Source: an uncultured Sphingobium sp.
GTDB taxonomy: Bacteria; Pseudomonadota; Alphaproteobacteria; Sphingomonadales; Sphingomonadaceae
Reading direction: 5' to 3'
DNA length: 34,598 nucleotides
Assembly (NCBI GenBank): GCA_946885845.1
Contig: CAMPHJ010000020.1
Location: forward strand, 1 to 34,598
Shown one piece after another: positions 1 through 8,070 of the stretch. A model generated the notes under the pieces. It did not search any database and was not told the origin of the DNA. It was given only the letters and a program-made list of their open reading frames with translations. The position numbers were made by a program, and so were the translations under genes. How positions within the stretch are numbered: the first letter of the stretch is position 1; each line of letters starts with the position of its first letter.

Positions 1-1359
1 GTTGACAATGTCGACATTCCGGCGGCTTCGGCCAAGGGCGTGATCGTCATGAACACCCCGTTCGGCAATTCGATCACCACCGCCGAACATGCCATCGCCC
101 TGATGTTCGCGCTCGCCCGCCAGTTGCCCGAAGCCAATGCCCAGACGCAGCAGGGCCTGTGGCCGAAAAACGGCTTCATGGGCGTGGAAGTCACTGGCAA
201 GACGCTGGGCCTGATCGGCGCGGGCAATATCGGTTCGATTGTCGCCACCCGCGCGTTGGGCCTCAAGATGAAGGTCGTCGCCTTCGATCCCTTCCTCACC
301 CCCGAACGCGCCGTCGAAATGGGCGTGGAGAAGGCCGATCTCGACACGCTGCTGGCGAAGGCCGACTTCATCACGCTGCACACGCCGCTGACCGACCAGA
401 CCCGCAACATCCTCTCCAAGGAAAATCTCGCCAAGACCAAGAAGGGCGTGCGCATCATCAACTGCGCCCGTGGCGGTCTGGTCGATGAAGCCGCGCTCAA
501 GGAAGCGATGGATTCGGGCCATGTCGCTGGCGCCGCGCTCGACGTGTTCGTGCAGGAACCGGCCAAGGAATCGCCGCTGTTCGGTACGCCCAACTTCATC
601 TGCACCCCGCATCTGGGCGCATCGACCGACGAAGCACAGGTCAATGTCGCGTTGCAGGTGGCTGAACAGCTGTCCGACTATCTGCTGGACGGCGGCATCA
701 CCAATGCGCTGAACGTGCCCAGCCTGTCGGCGGAGGAAGCGCCCAAGCTGCGCCCCTATATGGCGCTCGCCGAAGAACTGGGCAGCCTGGTTGGCCAGCT
801 GGAAGGCGACCGCATCCAGGGCGTGTCGGTCGAGGTCGAAGGCCATGCCGCCGAACTCAACCAGAAGCCGATCACCGCTGCGGTGCTCGCTGGCCTGATG
901 CGTGTCTATTCGGACACGGTGAACATGGTCAACGCGCCCTTCCTGGCGAAGGAGCGCGGCCTGGACGTGCGTGAAGTGCGCCACGATCGCGAGGGCGACT
1001 ATCAGACCCTCGTCCGCGTGACCGTGAAGACGGAGAGCGGGGATAAGTCGGTTGCTGGCACCCTGTTCGGCCACGGCAGCCCGCGCCTTGTCGAACTGTT
1101 CGGCATCAAGGTCGAGGCCGATCTTGAAGGCCACATGCTCTACATCGTCAACCAGGACGCGCCCGGCTTCATCGGACGCCTAGGCTCGACGCTGGGCGAG
1201 GCGAACGTCAACATCGGCACCTTCCACCTTGGCCGCCGCACCCAGGGCGGCGAAGCCGTGCTGCTGCTGTCGGTCGATGGCGCCGTGAATGACGATGTGC
1301 TCAAGGCCATCTGCAACCTGACCGGCGTGAAGACGGTGAAGCTGCTGAAGTTCGCCTGA
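1..1359 (+). CDS. serA: D-3-phosphoglycerate dehydrogenase, 5'-truncated by the window edge
   Basis: This enzyme oxidises 3-phosphoglycerate with NAD+, the first step of serine synthesis. The reading frame is open from base 1 and shows 452 residues; the long SerA form is about 525, so roughly 75 N-terminal residues are missing. Visible parts are the Rossmann motif GLIGAGNIGS, the catalytic arginine region NCARGGLVDE, the glutamate in VFVQEP and the histidine in CTPHLGAS. These are followed by the intervening domain of the long type and a C-terminal ACT domain starting near MLYIVNQDAPGF, the usual site of serine feedback. The ATG at 40 is internal, because the residues before it still match the family. 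The stop is nine bases upstream of an inverted repeat that can fold and may end transcription. Confidence 0.97.
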   Translation, partial: VDNVDIPAASAKGVIVMNTPFGNSITTAEHAIALMFALARQLPEANAQTQQGLWPKNGFMGVEVTGKTLGLIGAGNIGSIVATRALGLKMKVVAFDPFLTPERAVEMGVEKADLDTLLAKADFITLHTPLTDQTRNILSKENLAKTKKGVRIINCARGGLVDEAALKEAMDSGHVAGAALDVFVQEPAKESPLFGTPNFICTPHLGASTDEAQVNVALQVAEQLSDYLLDGGITNALNVPSLSAEEAPKLRPYMALAEELGSLVGQLEGDRIQGVSVEVEGHAAELNQKPITAAVLAGLMRVYSDTVNMVNAPFLAKERGLDVREVRHDREGDYQTLVRVTVKTESGDKSVAGTLFGHGSPRLVELFGIKVEADLEGHMLYIVNQDAPGFIGRLGSTLGEANVNIGTFHLGRRTQGGEAVLLLSVDGAVNDDVLKAICNLTGVKTVKLLKFA

Positions 1360-1368
1360 CGCCTAAAG

Positions 1369-1405
1369 GCCCTCCCCCTTCGGGGGGAGGGTTTGGGAGA
1401 GGGGG
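1369..1405 (+). repeat. Left REP-like inverted repeat of the DUF559 unit
   Basis: This 37-nt sequence is repeated in inverse orientation at 1757-1793 with a single mismatch (1381 against 1781). Its first 23 bases are a self-complementary hairpin (CCCTCCCCC, short loop, GGGGGGAGGG), and a tail TTTGGGAGAGGGGG follows. It lies between the serA stop and the DUF559 start. Its last G-rich run is a ready ribosome binding site for the DUF559 gene, and the hairpin could also act as a serA terminator, although no T-run follows. Confidence 0.85.
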
Positions 1406-1413
1406 AAGCAACC

Positions 1414-1797
1414 TTGCGCCTTGACCCAAAGCTCAAGGAACGCGCGAGGCACATGCGCGCCAACCCCACTGCAGCCGAACAGAAGCTCTGGCTCGCCCTC
1501 CGCGCCAACCGCTTCGAAAACCGGCAGTTCACCCGCCAGACGGTGATCGCACCCTATATCGCCGATTTCGCGTCCAAGGCCGCGAAGCTGATCGTCGAAA
1601 TTGATGGGGATACACATTCCGCCAAAGATCGCTATGACGCACGGCGAACGGAATTTCTGGAATCGCTAGGATATCGCGTGCTTCGTTTTGGCAATCCCGA
1701 CGTGATGGGTAATATTGAGGGCGTGCTTAGCGTGATCGCTCAGGCTTTGCGGGGAACCCCCTCTCCCAAACCCTCCCCCCCAAGGGGGAGGGCTTAA
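1414..1797 (+). CDS. DUF559 family endonuclease-like protein
   Basis: This is a small protein of the DUF559 group (Vsr-like, PD-(D/E)xK restriction-endonuclease fold), of unproven function. The N-terminal part has the family signature ARHMRANPTAAEQKLWLALR. The likely active site is D51, E62-x-D64 and H68, inside LIVEIDGDTHS (numbered from the TTG at 1414). I chose TTG 1414 because GAGGGGGAAG lies just upstream; an in-frame TTG at 1393 would add seven residues encoded by the repeat. The C-terminal tail, TPSPKPSPPRGRA, is low-complexity and is wholly encoded by the right inverted repeat. The stop is one base before the hisZ start. The gene and its two repeats form a 425-bp unit that separates serA from hisZ, which suggests insertion. 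Confidence 0.85.
   Translation: MRLDPKLKERARHMRANPTAAEQKLWLALRANRFENRQFTRQTVIAPYIADFASKAAKLIVEIDGDTHSAKDRYDARRTEFLESLGYRVLRFGNPDVMGNIEGVLSVIAQALRGTPSPKPSPPRGRA
1757..1793 (-). repeat. Right REP-like inverted repeat of the DUF559 unit
   Basis: This is the inverted partner of 1369-1405, identical at 36 of 37 positions. It encodes the last residues of the DUF559 protein. Its terminal AGGGGGAGGG sits six bases before the hisZ ATG, so it also serves as the hisZ Shine-Dalgarno sequence. Because the two repeats are complementary, an mRNA spanning the gene could pair its 3' end with the ribosome binding site at its own 5' end. Confidence 0.85.
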
Positions 1798-1798
1798 G

Positions 1799-2926
1799 AT
1801 GAGCATCCCTCCCGGCCTCCTCCCCGAAGGGCTCTCCGACCGTCTGCCGCCGCAAGCGGAAGCATCCGCGCGGCTCGTCCGCCGCGTGCTCGATACGGTG
1901 GCGTCGCATGGCTATGAACGGGTCATGCCGCCGCTCGCCGAATTTGAAGAGACGCTGGCTGGTCGGCTCAAATCCATGCGTGCGCAGGACCTGGTCCGCG
2001 CCGTCGATCCGGTGTCCCAGCGCAGCCTGGCGCTTCGGCCCGACATGACCGCGCAGATCGGTCGCATCGCCGCAACGCGCCTGGCCAGCACGCCACGCCC
2101 GCTGCGCCTGTCCTATGGCGGCCCGGTCATCCGCCTGCGCGCCAACCAACTTCGCCCGGAGCGGGAGCGGTTGCAGGTCGGGGCCGAACTGATCGGTAGC
2201 GACAGCCTTGCCGCTGCTGTGGAGATCGTCAATGTCGCGATCGAAGCGCTGCAAGCCGCGGGTGTCACGGGCATCACCATCGACTTCACCCTGCCGGACC
2301 TGATCGACGCCCTTGCCGCCGGTCCGCTCCCGCTGGCGCCGGAGGAGATCGAACTGGTTCGCGCCGAACTGGACGCGAAGGATGCAGGCGCGCTTGCCGC
2401 GATCAGCCCGGCGGCGGCCGCCTATCTCCCCCTCATCGAAGCGGCCGGCCCGTTCCACCCTGCCATGGAAAAGCTGGAAGCGCTCAACGCCCAGCTTGGG
2501 GGCGCGATTGACAGCCGAATCGCTGGGCTGCGCGCCATTGCGAAGCCGATTGGCTGGGATATCACGCTGACTCTCGATCCGACCGAGCGCCATGGTTTTG
2601 AATATCAGAACTGGTTCGGCTTCTCGATCTTTGCGGAAGGTTTTACGGGGGAGATTGGCCGGGGTGGCAGCTATGCCATCATCCGGGCGGACGGATCGGA
2701 AGAACCCGCCATGGGCTTCTCCCTCTATCCCGACCCGCTGATCGACGCAGGTTTCGGGGCAGAGCAGCCCAATCGGCTTTTTCTGCCGCTACACCATGAC
2801 GAAAGTCGCGCCGCGCAACTTCGCAGGGACGGGTGGCGGACCGTGACCGCCCTTACGCCGCAGGAAAATGGGGAAGCGTTGCGCTGCACGCACTGGCTGG
2901 ACGGCGACGAGCCGCGCCCCTACTGA
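1799..2926 (+). CDS. hisZ: ATP phosphoribosyltransferase regulatory subunit
   Basis: HisZ is a catalytically inactive paralogue of histidyl-tRNA synthetase. It binds the short form of HisG and makes it active and histidine-sensitive in the first step of histidine synthesis. The 375 residues show the class II synthetase core: PLAEFEET, then LRPDMTAQIGR, then the motif-2-like segment RLSYGGPVIRLR, then a C-terminal GEIGRGGSYAI and MGFSLYPDPLID. The tRNA-binding anticodon domain of true HisRS is absent and the length fits HisZ. The start follows the DUF559 stop by one base, with a G-rich Shine-Dalgarno supplied by the right repeat. purA follows on the same strand, as is common in proteobacteria. 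hisG is not in the window. Confidence 0.88.
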   Translation: MSIPPGLLPEGLSDRLPPQAEASARLVRRVLDTVASHGYERVMPPLAEFEETLAGRLKSMRAQDLVRAVDPVSQRSLALRPDMTAQIGRIAATRLASTPRPLRLSYGGPVIRLRANQLRPERERLQVGAELIGSDSLAAAVEIVNVAIEALQAAGVTGITIDFTLPDLIDALAAGPLPLAPEEIELVRAELDAKDAGALAAISPAAAAYLPLIEAAGPFHPAMEKLEALNAQLGGAIDSRIAGLRAIAKPIGWDITLTLDPTERHGFEYQNWFGFSIFAEGFTGEIGRGGSYAIIRADGSEEPAMGFSLYPDPLIDAGFGAEQPNRLFLPLHHDESRAAQLRRDGWRTVTALTPQENGEALRCTHWLDGDEPRPY

Positions 2927-2969
2927 CTTGACGCACAGGGGGTAGCGCGGCTAACGCGCGCCCCGCACA

Positions 2970-3031
2970 GGGCGAATAAGCGCCCACTCGATCCCACCGG
3001 CATGCCGAGTCCCGTCGAAGGGCATGGCCGG
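2970..3031 (+). promoter_or_regulatory. Two hairpins in the hisZ-purA intergenic leader
   Basis: The 133-nt gap before purA holds GGGCG/CGCCC (2970-2974 with 2981-2985) and a longer stem, CCGGCATGCC (2997-3006) with GGCATGGCCGG (3021-3031), paired over 10 bp with one bulged G. No T-run follows, so a classical terminator is unlikely. They may end hisZ mRNA weakly or shape the purA leader. I recognise no known riboswitch class here. Confidence 0.3.
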
Positions 3032-3059
3032 TCCCCGCGGCGGGCGGAGGACTATATCT

Positions 3060-4349
3060 GTGGCTAATGTGACCGTAATCGGCGCCCAGTGGGGCGACGA
3101 AGGCAAGGGCAAGATCGTCGACTGGCTGTCGGAGCGCGCCGATGTCGTCGCCCGTTTTCAGGGCGGCCACAATGCGGGCCACACGCTGGTGGTCGGCGAT
3201 AAGGTCTATAAGCTGTCGCTGCTGCCTTCGGGTATCGTGCGCGGCACGCTGTCGGTCATCGGCAATGGCGTCGTCCTCGACCCCTGGCACTTCCGTGATG
3301 AAGTCGCCAAGCTCAAGGGACAGGGCGTCGATATCACGCCCGAAAATCTCCAGATCGCCGAAACCTGCCCCCTGATCCTGCCCTTCCACCGCGACCTCGA
3401 TGGTCTGCGCGAAGATGCGTCGGGCGCGGGCAAGATCGGCACCACGCGCCGCGGCATCGGCCCGGCCTATGAGGACAAGGTCGGTCGCCGCGCCATCCGC
3501 GTCTGCGACCTGGCGCATCTGGATGACCTGGGTCCCCAGCTTGACCGCCTGACCGCGCATCATGATGCGTTGCGCGCCGGTTTCAACGAAGCGCCGATCG
3601 ATCGCGACGCCCTGATGGCGGAACTGCGCGAAATCGCCAGCTTCATCCTGCCCTTCGTCAAGCCTGTCTGGCTGACGCTCAACAAGGCGAAGGCGGCAGG
3701 CCATCGCATCCTGTTCGAAGGCGCGCAGGGTACGCTGCTCGACATCGATCACGGCACCTATCCGTTCGTCACTTCGTCCAACACGGTCGCAGGCACGGCG
3801 GCGAGCGGCACCGGCCTTGGCCCCAACGCCGCAGGTTTCGTCCTGGGGATCGTCAAGGCCTATACCACCCGCGTCGGGTCCGGTCCCTTCCCGACCGAGC
3901 AGGAAAATGATGTCGGCCAGCGCCTGGGTGAACGCGGCCATGAGTTCGGCACCGTCACCGGTCGCAAGCGCCGCTGTGGCTGGTTCGACGCCGTGCTGGT
4001 GCGCCAGTCGGTCGCCGTTTCCGGCGTGACTGGGATCGCGCTCACAAAGCTCGACGTGCTCGACGGGTTCGAAACGCTCAAGATCTGCACCGGCTATCGG
4101 ATCGGCGACCAGAGCTTCGACTATTTGCCTGCCCATGCGCAGGACCAGGCGAAGGCTGAGCCGATCTATGAGGATATCGAAGGCTGGCAGGACACCACGG
4201 CGGGCGCCCGCAGCTGGGCCGACCTGCCTGCACAGGCGATCAAATATATCCGTCGGATCGAAGAGCTGATCGGCTGCCCGGTCACGCTCGTATCCACCAG
4301 CCCAGAGCGTGAGGACACCATCCTCGTGCGCGACCCCTTCGCGGATTGA
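3060..4349 (+). CDS. purA: Adenylosuccinate synthetase
   Basis: PurA joins IMP and aspartate using GTP to form adenylosuccinate, the committed step towards AMP. The GTG at 3060 is the start: GGCGGAGG lies at a good distance upstream, and the protein then opens with the family sequence [17 protein letters not shown]. This gives 429 residues, the standard length. Catalytic D13 and H41 are present, in WGDEGKGK and GGHNAGH. Other hallmarks are [30 protein letters not shown] and [10 protein letters not shown]. An open frame reaches upstream to 3024, but those residues do not belong to the family. A small HTH gene begins five bases after the stop. Confidence 0.97.
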   Translation: MANVTVIGAQWGDEGKGKIVDWLSERADVVARFQGGHNAGHTLVVGDKVYKLSLLPSGIVRGTLSVIGNGVVLDPWHFRDEVAKLKGQGVDITPENLQIAETCPLILPFHRDLDGLREDASGAGKIGTTRRGIGPAYEDKVGRRAIRVCDLAHLDDLGPQLDRLTAHHDALRAGFNEAPIDRDALMAELREIASFILPFVKPVWLTLNKAKAAGHRILFEGAQGTLLDIDHGTYPFVTSSNTVAGTAASGTGLGPNAAGFVLGIVKAYTTRVGSGPFPTEQENDVGQRLGERGHEFGTVTGRKRRCGWFDAVLVRQSVAVSGVTGIALTKLDVLDGFETLKICTGYRIGDQSFDYLPAHAQDQAKAEPIYEDIEGWQDTTAGARSWADLPAQAIKYIRRIEELIGCPVTLVSTSPEREDTILVRDPFAD

Positions 4350-4353
4350 GGCG

Positions 4354-4536
4354 ATGGCAGGCGATCGCTTCGAACGGCACAAGCAGCCCTGGACCGCGGA
4401 CGAGCTGCAAAAGCTGCATATGCTGGCCAAGAAGGGCATGGCGCTGAAAGCGATCGCCAAGGCGCTGACCCGCAGCGAGGAATCGGTGAAAGTCCGGGCC
4501 AAGCAGGACGGGCTTTCCATCGCCAAGCTGCGATAG
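4354..4536 (+). CDS. Small HTH-like protein downstream of purA
   Basis: This is a 60-residue basic protein that I cannot name. The pattern PWTADELQKLHMLAKKG, then IAKALTRSEESVKVRAKQ, resembles a homeodomain-like or SANT-type helix-turn-helix. It has a leading tryptophan-acid-leucine helix and a possible recognition helix near residues 42-53. The ATG at 4354 lies four bases after the purA stop, so it is very likely translated from the purA transcript. The in-frame start at 4309 inside purA is less plausible. Function is unknown; a DNA-binding role is inferred from the motif only. Confidence 0.65.
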   Translation: MAGDRFERHKQPWTADELQKLHMLAKKGMALKAIAKALTRSEESVKVRAKQDGLSIAKLR

Positions 4537-4561
4537 GCTGCTCGCAGGGATCACGTGCTCA

Positions 4562-4613
4562 TGCGAAGGCAGGAGCCCAGACCCGCCGCCTGAACTGGGC
4601 TCCTGCCTTCGCA
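4562..4613. repeat. REP-like palindrome of sphingomonad type
   Basis: Two perfectly complementary 19-nt arms (4562-4580 and 4595-4613) surround a 14-nt spacer. The arm reads TGCGAAGGCAGGAGCCCAG. Motifs built on CCTGCGAAGGCAGG are, from my knowledge, frequent intergenic palindromes in Sphingomonadales. It sits between the purA-HTH unit and the flavin reductase gene. A TTTT follows only about 17 bases later, so any terminator role would be weak. Confidence 0.8.
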
Positions 4614-4698
4614 GGAGAACGGCGGCCCTTTTGCTCCGGGGCTTGATGCGTCGTAGCGGCGGTGCGACAAGCTGGAGGCAATGTAACGGAGCGCCGCC

Positions 4699-5268
4699 AT
4701 GCCACTCGATATACTCGTCCTTTATGGTTCTTACCGGCGGAACCGCATGGGCATCCGCCTTGTCGATTATCTAATCAAGGGTTTCCAGACGCTCGGCCAT
4801 CAAGCCGAATTGGTCGATGCCATGCAGGTCGGCCTCCCCATGCTCGACCAGCGCTACAGCGACTATGCTTCCGGTGAAGCGCCTGAAGCCATGGCGGCGC
4901 TGGCCGACCGGCTTTCTGTTGCTGATGCCTTCGTCTTCGTGACGGGTGAATATAATCGTGGCGTCCAGCCCGGCCTCAAGAACCTCGTCGATCATTATCT
5001 CAAGGAATTCGACCGCCGCCCGGCAGGCATAGCCAGCTATTCGGCGGGCCGCTACGCCGGGGTGAACAGCCATGCGGCCTGGACGGTGACGCTGTCCGCC
5101 ATGGGCATGGCCGTCATTCCTGAACGACTGAGCGTTGGCCAGATCGGCCAGACGCTCGATGATCAGGGCCAGCCACAGGGCGACGGCGGCGCGGCGCTGG
5201 ATCGCGGCTTTTCGGCCTTCGCGCGCGACCTCATCTGGTGGGCGGAAGCGGGCAAGGCGGCGCGCTGA
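4699..5268 (+). CDS. NAD(P)H-dependent FMN reductase family protein
   Basis: This is a flavodoxin-fold oxidoreductase of 189 residues that should bind FMN and use NAD(P)H to reduce flavin, quinone or azo substrates. The phosphate-binding loop YGSYRRNRMG lies at residues 9-18, and the flavin-ring motif TGEYNRGVQPGLKN near residues 82-95 is typical of the family (usually P-E-Y-N). The start has GGAG upstream. The gene ends four bases from the stop of the convergent symporter gene, with no visible terminator between them. The natural substrate cannot be read from sequence. Confidence 0.85.
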   Translation: MPLDILVLYGSYRRNRMGIRLVDYLIKGFQTLGHQAELVDAMQVGLPMLDQRYSDYASGEAPEAMAALADRLSVADAFVFVTGEYNRGVQPGLKNLVDHYLKEFDRRPAGIASYSAGRYAGVNSHAAWTVTLSAMGMAVIPERLSVGQIGQTLDDQGQPQGDGGAALDRGFSAFARDLIWWAEAGKAAR

Positions 5269-5272
5269 TTGC

Positions 5273-6556
5273 TCAGGCTGGTTCCTCTTGCTCTCCGACC
5301 GAGATAACCGTCGCCGCCACCAGATCGCCGGTGACGTTCAATGTCGTCCGGCACATGTCTAGGAACCTGTCGACCCCCAGCACCAGCCCGATTCCTTCGG
5401 GCGGGACGCCGACCATGCCCAGGATCATCGCCACCACCGGCAGCGACCCGGCCGGAACGCCTGCTGTGCCTACCCCGCCCAAGATGCACACCAGCATCAC
5501 CATCAGCTGCTGCGCCCAATCCAGTTCGATGCCGAAAAACTGTGCGAGGAACAGCACGGTAATGCCTTCGAACATCGCGGTGCCATTCTGGTTGGCGGTC
5601 GCACCGATGGTCAGCACAAAGCGGGAGATTCGGCGCGGCAGATGCAGCCGTTCCTCGGCCACGCGAATGGCGGTCGGTAAAGTCGCGTTGGACGATGCGG
5701 TCGCGAAGGCCATCATTATCGCGTCCTGCGCGCCCGTGAAAAAGGTCAGGGGGGAACGCCGCGCGATAAAGACCAGCAACAGCGAATAGACGCCAACCAT
5801 CTGCAACCCCAGCGCCAGCAGCACCACGCCGACATAGGCTGACAGCCGCACCAGCAATTCCCACCCGAACTGGGCGGCCAGGTTGAACATGAAACAGGCG
5901 ATGGCGATGGGCGCCAGACGAATGACCAGCCCCATCAGCCGCATCGTGACTTCGAACAGTCCCTCCATGGCGGACAGCAGCAGCTTCGTCTGCTCTGTAC
6001 GCACCAGCACCAGCCCGATGCCGAAAAACAGGGCAAAGACCATGACAGCCAATATGTCATTATTGGCCATGGCCTTGATGATATTGTCGGGCACCATGGC
6101 CAACAGGGCGTCCACCCCCGTGGGTGCTTCCCCGCCGCGCGCCAGTATGGCGCGTGCGCCGTCGCCTGCATTGTCCAGCATGGCCCGCGCCTGGACCGGA
6201 TCGACGCCATCCCCCGGCCGCAGCAGGTTGACGACGATCAGGCTGATGGCGACGGCAATGCTGGACACCACCAATGTATAGACCAGCGTCTTGAGCCCGA
6301 CCCGCCTGAGCGAGCGGATTTCGCCCATTTCCGCGATCCCCACGATCAACGCCGACACCAGCAAGGGGATGACCAGCATGAAGAGCAGCCGCAGGAATAT
6401 CTGCCCGATCGGTCCGGTCACATAACGCGTGGTGGCATCGACCCAGGCGGCGTCACGCGCCGTCGCATAGACGATCAGTCCCGCGATCAGCCCGACAAGA
6501 AAACCCGCCAGCATCTGCCATTGCAGCGAAAATGCAGTCCTGCTTCGCGTTGCCAC
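5273..6556 (-). CDS. Dicarboxylate/amino acid:cation symporter (DAACS family), copy 1
   Basis: This is an inner-membrane secondary transporter of 427 residues related to GltP, DctA and GltPh, which carry C4-dicarboxylates, glutamate or aspartate with Na+ or H+. It is very hydrophobic throughout. The hairpin-loop signature FATASSNATLPTAIRVAEE and the transmembrane-7 motif NQNGTAMFEG (NMDGT in GltPh) are present. The start is a GTG at 6556 with GGGGAG upstream. It lies 77 bases downstream of a second, clearly diverged member on the same strand, so the two may share a transcript. Substrate is uncertain. Confidence 0.9.
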   Translation of the reverse strand: MATRSRTAFSLQWQMLAGFLVGLIAGLIVYATARDAAWVDATTRYVTGPIGQIFLRLLFMLVIPLLVSALIVGIAEMGEIRSLRRVGLKTLVYTLVVSSIAVAISLIVVNLLRPGDGVDPVQARAMLDNAGDGARAILARGGEAPTGVDALLAMVPDNIIKAMANNDILAVMVFALFFGIGLVLVRTEQTKLLLSAMEGLFEVTMRLMGLVIRLAPIAIACFMFNLAAQFGWELLVRLSAYVGVVLLALGLQMVGVYSLLLVFIARRSPLTFFTGAQDAIMMAFATASSNATLPTAIRVAEERLHLPRRISRFVLTIGATANQNGTAMFEGITVLFLAQFFGIELDWAQQLMVMLVCILGGVGTAGVPAGSLPVVAMILGMVGVPPEGIGLVLGVDRFLDMCRTTLNVTGDLVAATVISVGEQEEPA

Positions 6557-6633
6557 CAGTTGCTCCCCATGTCCTCCGTCGAAAAAGGAACCGTTAAGAG
6601 GGCGTAATGTTTCAGGCGACCACTATAAAGGCC

Positions 6634-7965
6634 TCAGTCCCCTCTGCCCTCTTCCACCATGTCGCTCGCCAGTTCCAGCCCGGCGCGGCCATGAGCGGGT
6701 GTGTGGGATGGGGCCTTGGGATGCGGCACATATTCCGGCTCTTCGACCTCCAGCATGCCTTCCCATTTAGTGATGACGGACGTCGCGATGGCGTTGCCCA
6801 GCACGTTGGTGGCGGTGCGGCCCATGTCCATGAAATGATCGACCGCCAGGATGAAGGCGATGCCTTCGACCGGCAGGTCGAACTGGCCCAGCGTTGCCGC
6901 CACGACGACCAGGGATGCACGGGGGACGGCGGCGATGCCCTTGCTCGTCACCATCAGCACCAGCAGGATGGTGATCTGCGTCGCGATGGGCAGGTCGATG
7001 CCATAGGCCTGGGCAATGAAGATCGTGGCGAAGGTCGAATACATCATCGACCCGTCGAGATTGAATGAATAGCCCAGGGGCAGCACGAAACTGTAGATGC
7101 GCCGGGGCACGCCGAACCGGTCGAGCTGCTCCAGCATCTTGGGATAGGCAGCTTCCGACGACGCGGTGGAAAAAGCGATCAGCAACGGTTCGCGCACATA
7201 TTTGATGAGCTTCACCATCCGCCGCCCCAGGAAGACGGACCCGGCCGCGATCAGCAGCAGCCAGAGCGCCAGAAGCGACAAATAAAATTCGCTCACCAGT
7301 TCGCCAAAGGTGACAAGCACGCCCGGTCCTTCGGTCGTGATCGTCGCCGCGAGCGCGCCGAATACGGCGAAGGGAGCGACCCGCATGACGTAGCCGGTCA
7401 CCTGCAACATCAATTCGACCATCGCTTCGATCAAGGTGACGATCGGCTTTCCCTTTTCGCCGATGGCGGTCAGCGCGACACCGACGAACAGGGAAAAGAC
7501 GACGATCTGCAGGATGGAATTTTCCGCCATCGCCCCGACCATGGAGGTGGGAAAGACGTGCAGGACGAAATCCCTGAAATTGAGCGCGTCGGTATTAACG
7601 CCCGAAGCAGCGCCGGACCGGACAAGGTTCAGCCCTTCGCCCGGCGCGAAGAAATTGACGAAGACCAGTCCCAGAGTGAGGGAAATGAGGCTGGCGACAA
7701 TGAACCAGGCCAGCGCACGCCCGCCGATCCGCCCCAGCGCTGCGCTGTCGCCCATATGGGCTATGCCCGCGACCAGGGTGGAAAATACCAGCGGCGCGAT
7801 GATCATCTTGATAAGGTGGAGAAATATGTCGGCCAGAAGGTGAAAATAGCCTGCCACATCCTTGGCCAGCGCCTTATCGCCGCCGACCCACAGATTGGCT
7901 GCAAAGCCGGTGATCACGCCCAGTATCATGCCCGCAAGGATGAAGGCCGTCAGTCGATTCCGCAT
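6634..7965 (-). CDS. Dicarboxylate/amino acid:cation symporter (DAACS family), copy 2
   Basis: This is the second symporter of the same family, 443 residues. It opens with a transmembrane segment (LTAFILAGMILGVITGFAAN). Key motifs are FSTASSEAAYPKMLEQL and SFNLDGSMMYSTFATIF, where NLDGS replaces NMDGT. It ends with a charged cytoplasmic tail rich in proline and glutamate (VEEPEYVPHPKAPSH). The ATG at 7965 starts it. Motif wording differs enough from copy 1 that the pair is an old paralogy rather than a fresh duplication, and the two probably have different substrates. Confidence 0.9.
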   Translation of the reverse strand: MRNRLTAFILAGMILGVITGFAANLWVGGDKALAKDVAGYFHLLADIFLHLIKMIIAPLVFSTLVAGIAHMGDSAALGRIGGRALAWFIVASLISLTLGLVFVNFFAPGEGLNLVRSGAASGVNTDALNFRDFVLHVFPTSMVGAMAENSILQIVVFSLFVGVALTAIGEKGKPIVTLIEAMVELMLQVTGYVMRVAPFAVFGALAATITTEGPGVLVTFGELVSEFYLSLLALWLLLIAAGSVFLGRRMVKLIKYVREPLLIAFSTASSEAAYPKMLEQLDRFGVPRRIYSFVLPLGYSFNLDGSMMYSTFATIFIAQAYGIDLPIATQITILLVLMVTSKGIAAVPRASLVVVAATLGQFDLPVEGIAFILAVDHFMDMGRTATNVLGNAIATSVITKWEGMLEVEEPEYVPHPKAPSHTPAHGRAGLELASDMVEEGRGD

Positions 7966-8016
7966 GCAGCCCCTTTAACCCTTGCCCCGCTGGCACATCT
8001 AACAGGCGTGCGACAC

Positions 8017-8034
8017 CCCGGCAATCGCGCCGGG
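8017..8034 (-). terminator. Weak hairpin downstream of pdxH
   Basis: CCCGGC (8017-8022) pairs with GCCGGG (8029-8034) across a six-base loop, in the 105-nt gap between the pdxH stop and the symporter start. No T-run follows on the minus strand, so it is at best a weak or Rho-assisted stop. Confidence 0.25.
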
Positions 8035-8070
8035 CGGCCTAACCCCTCGAACGATCGAAGGCGCGGCGCT

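Noticed and set aside
1727..2593. 288-codon minus-strand frame reading through the right repeat into hisZ
   Set aside because: It is antisense to hisZ; its ending merely reflects the repeat sequence.
2853..4526. 557-codon open frame on the minus strand, antisense to purA
   Set aside because: It covers purA completely, its translation has no family features, and long antisense frames are expected in GC-rich coding DNA.
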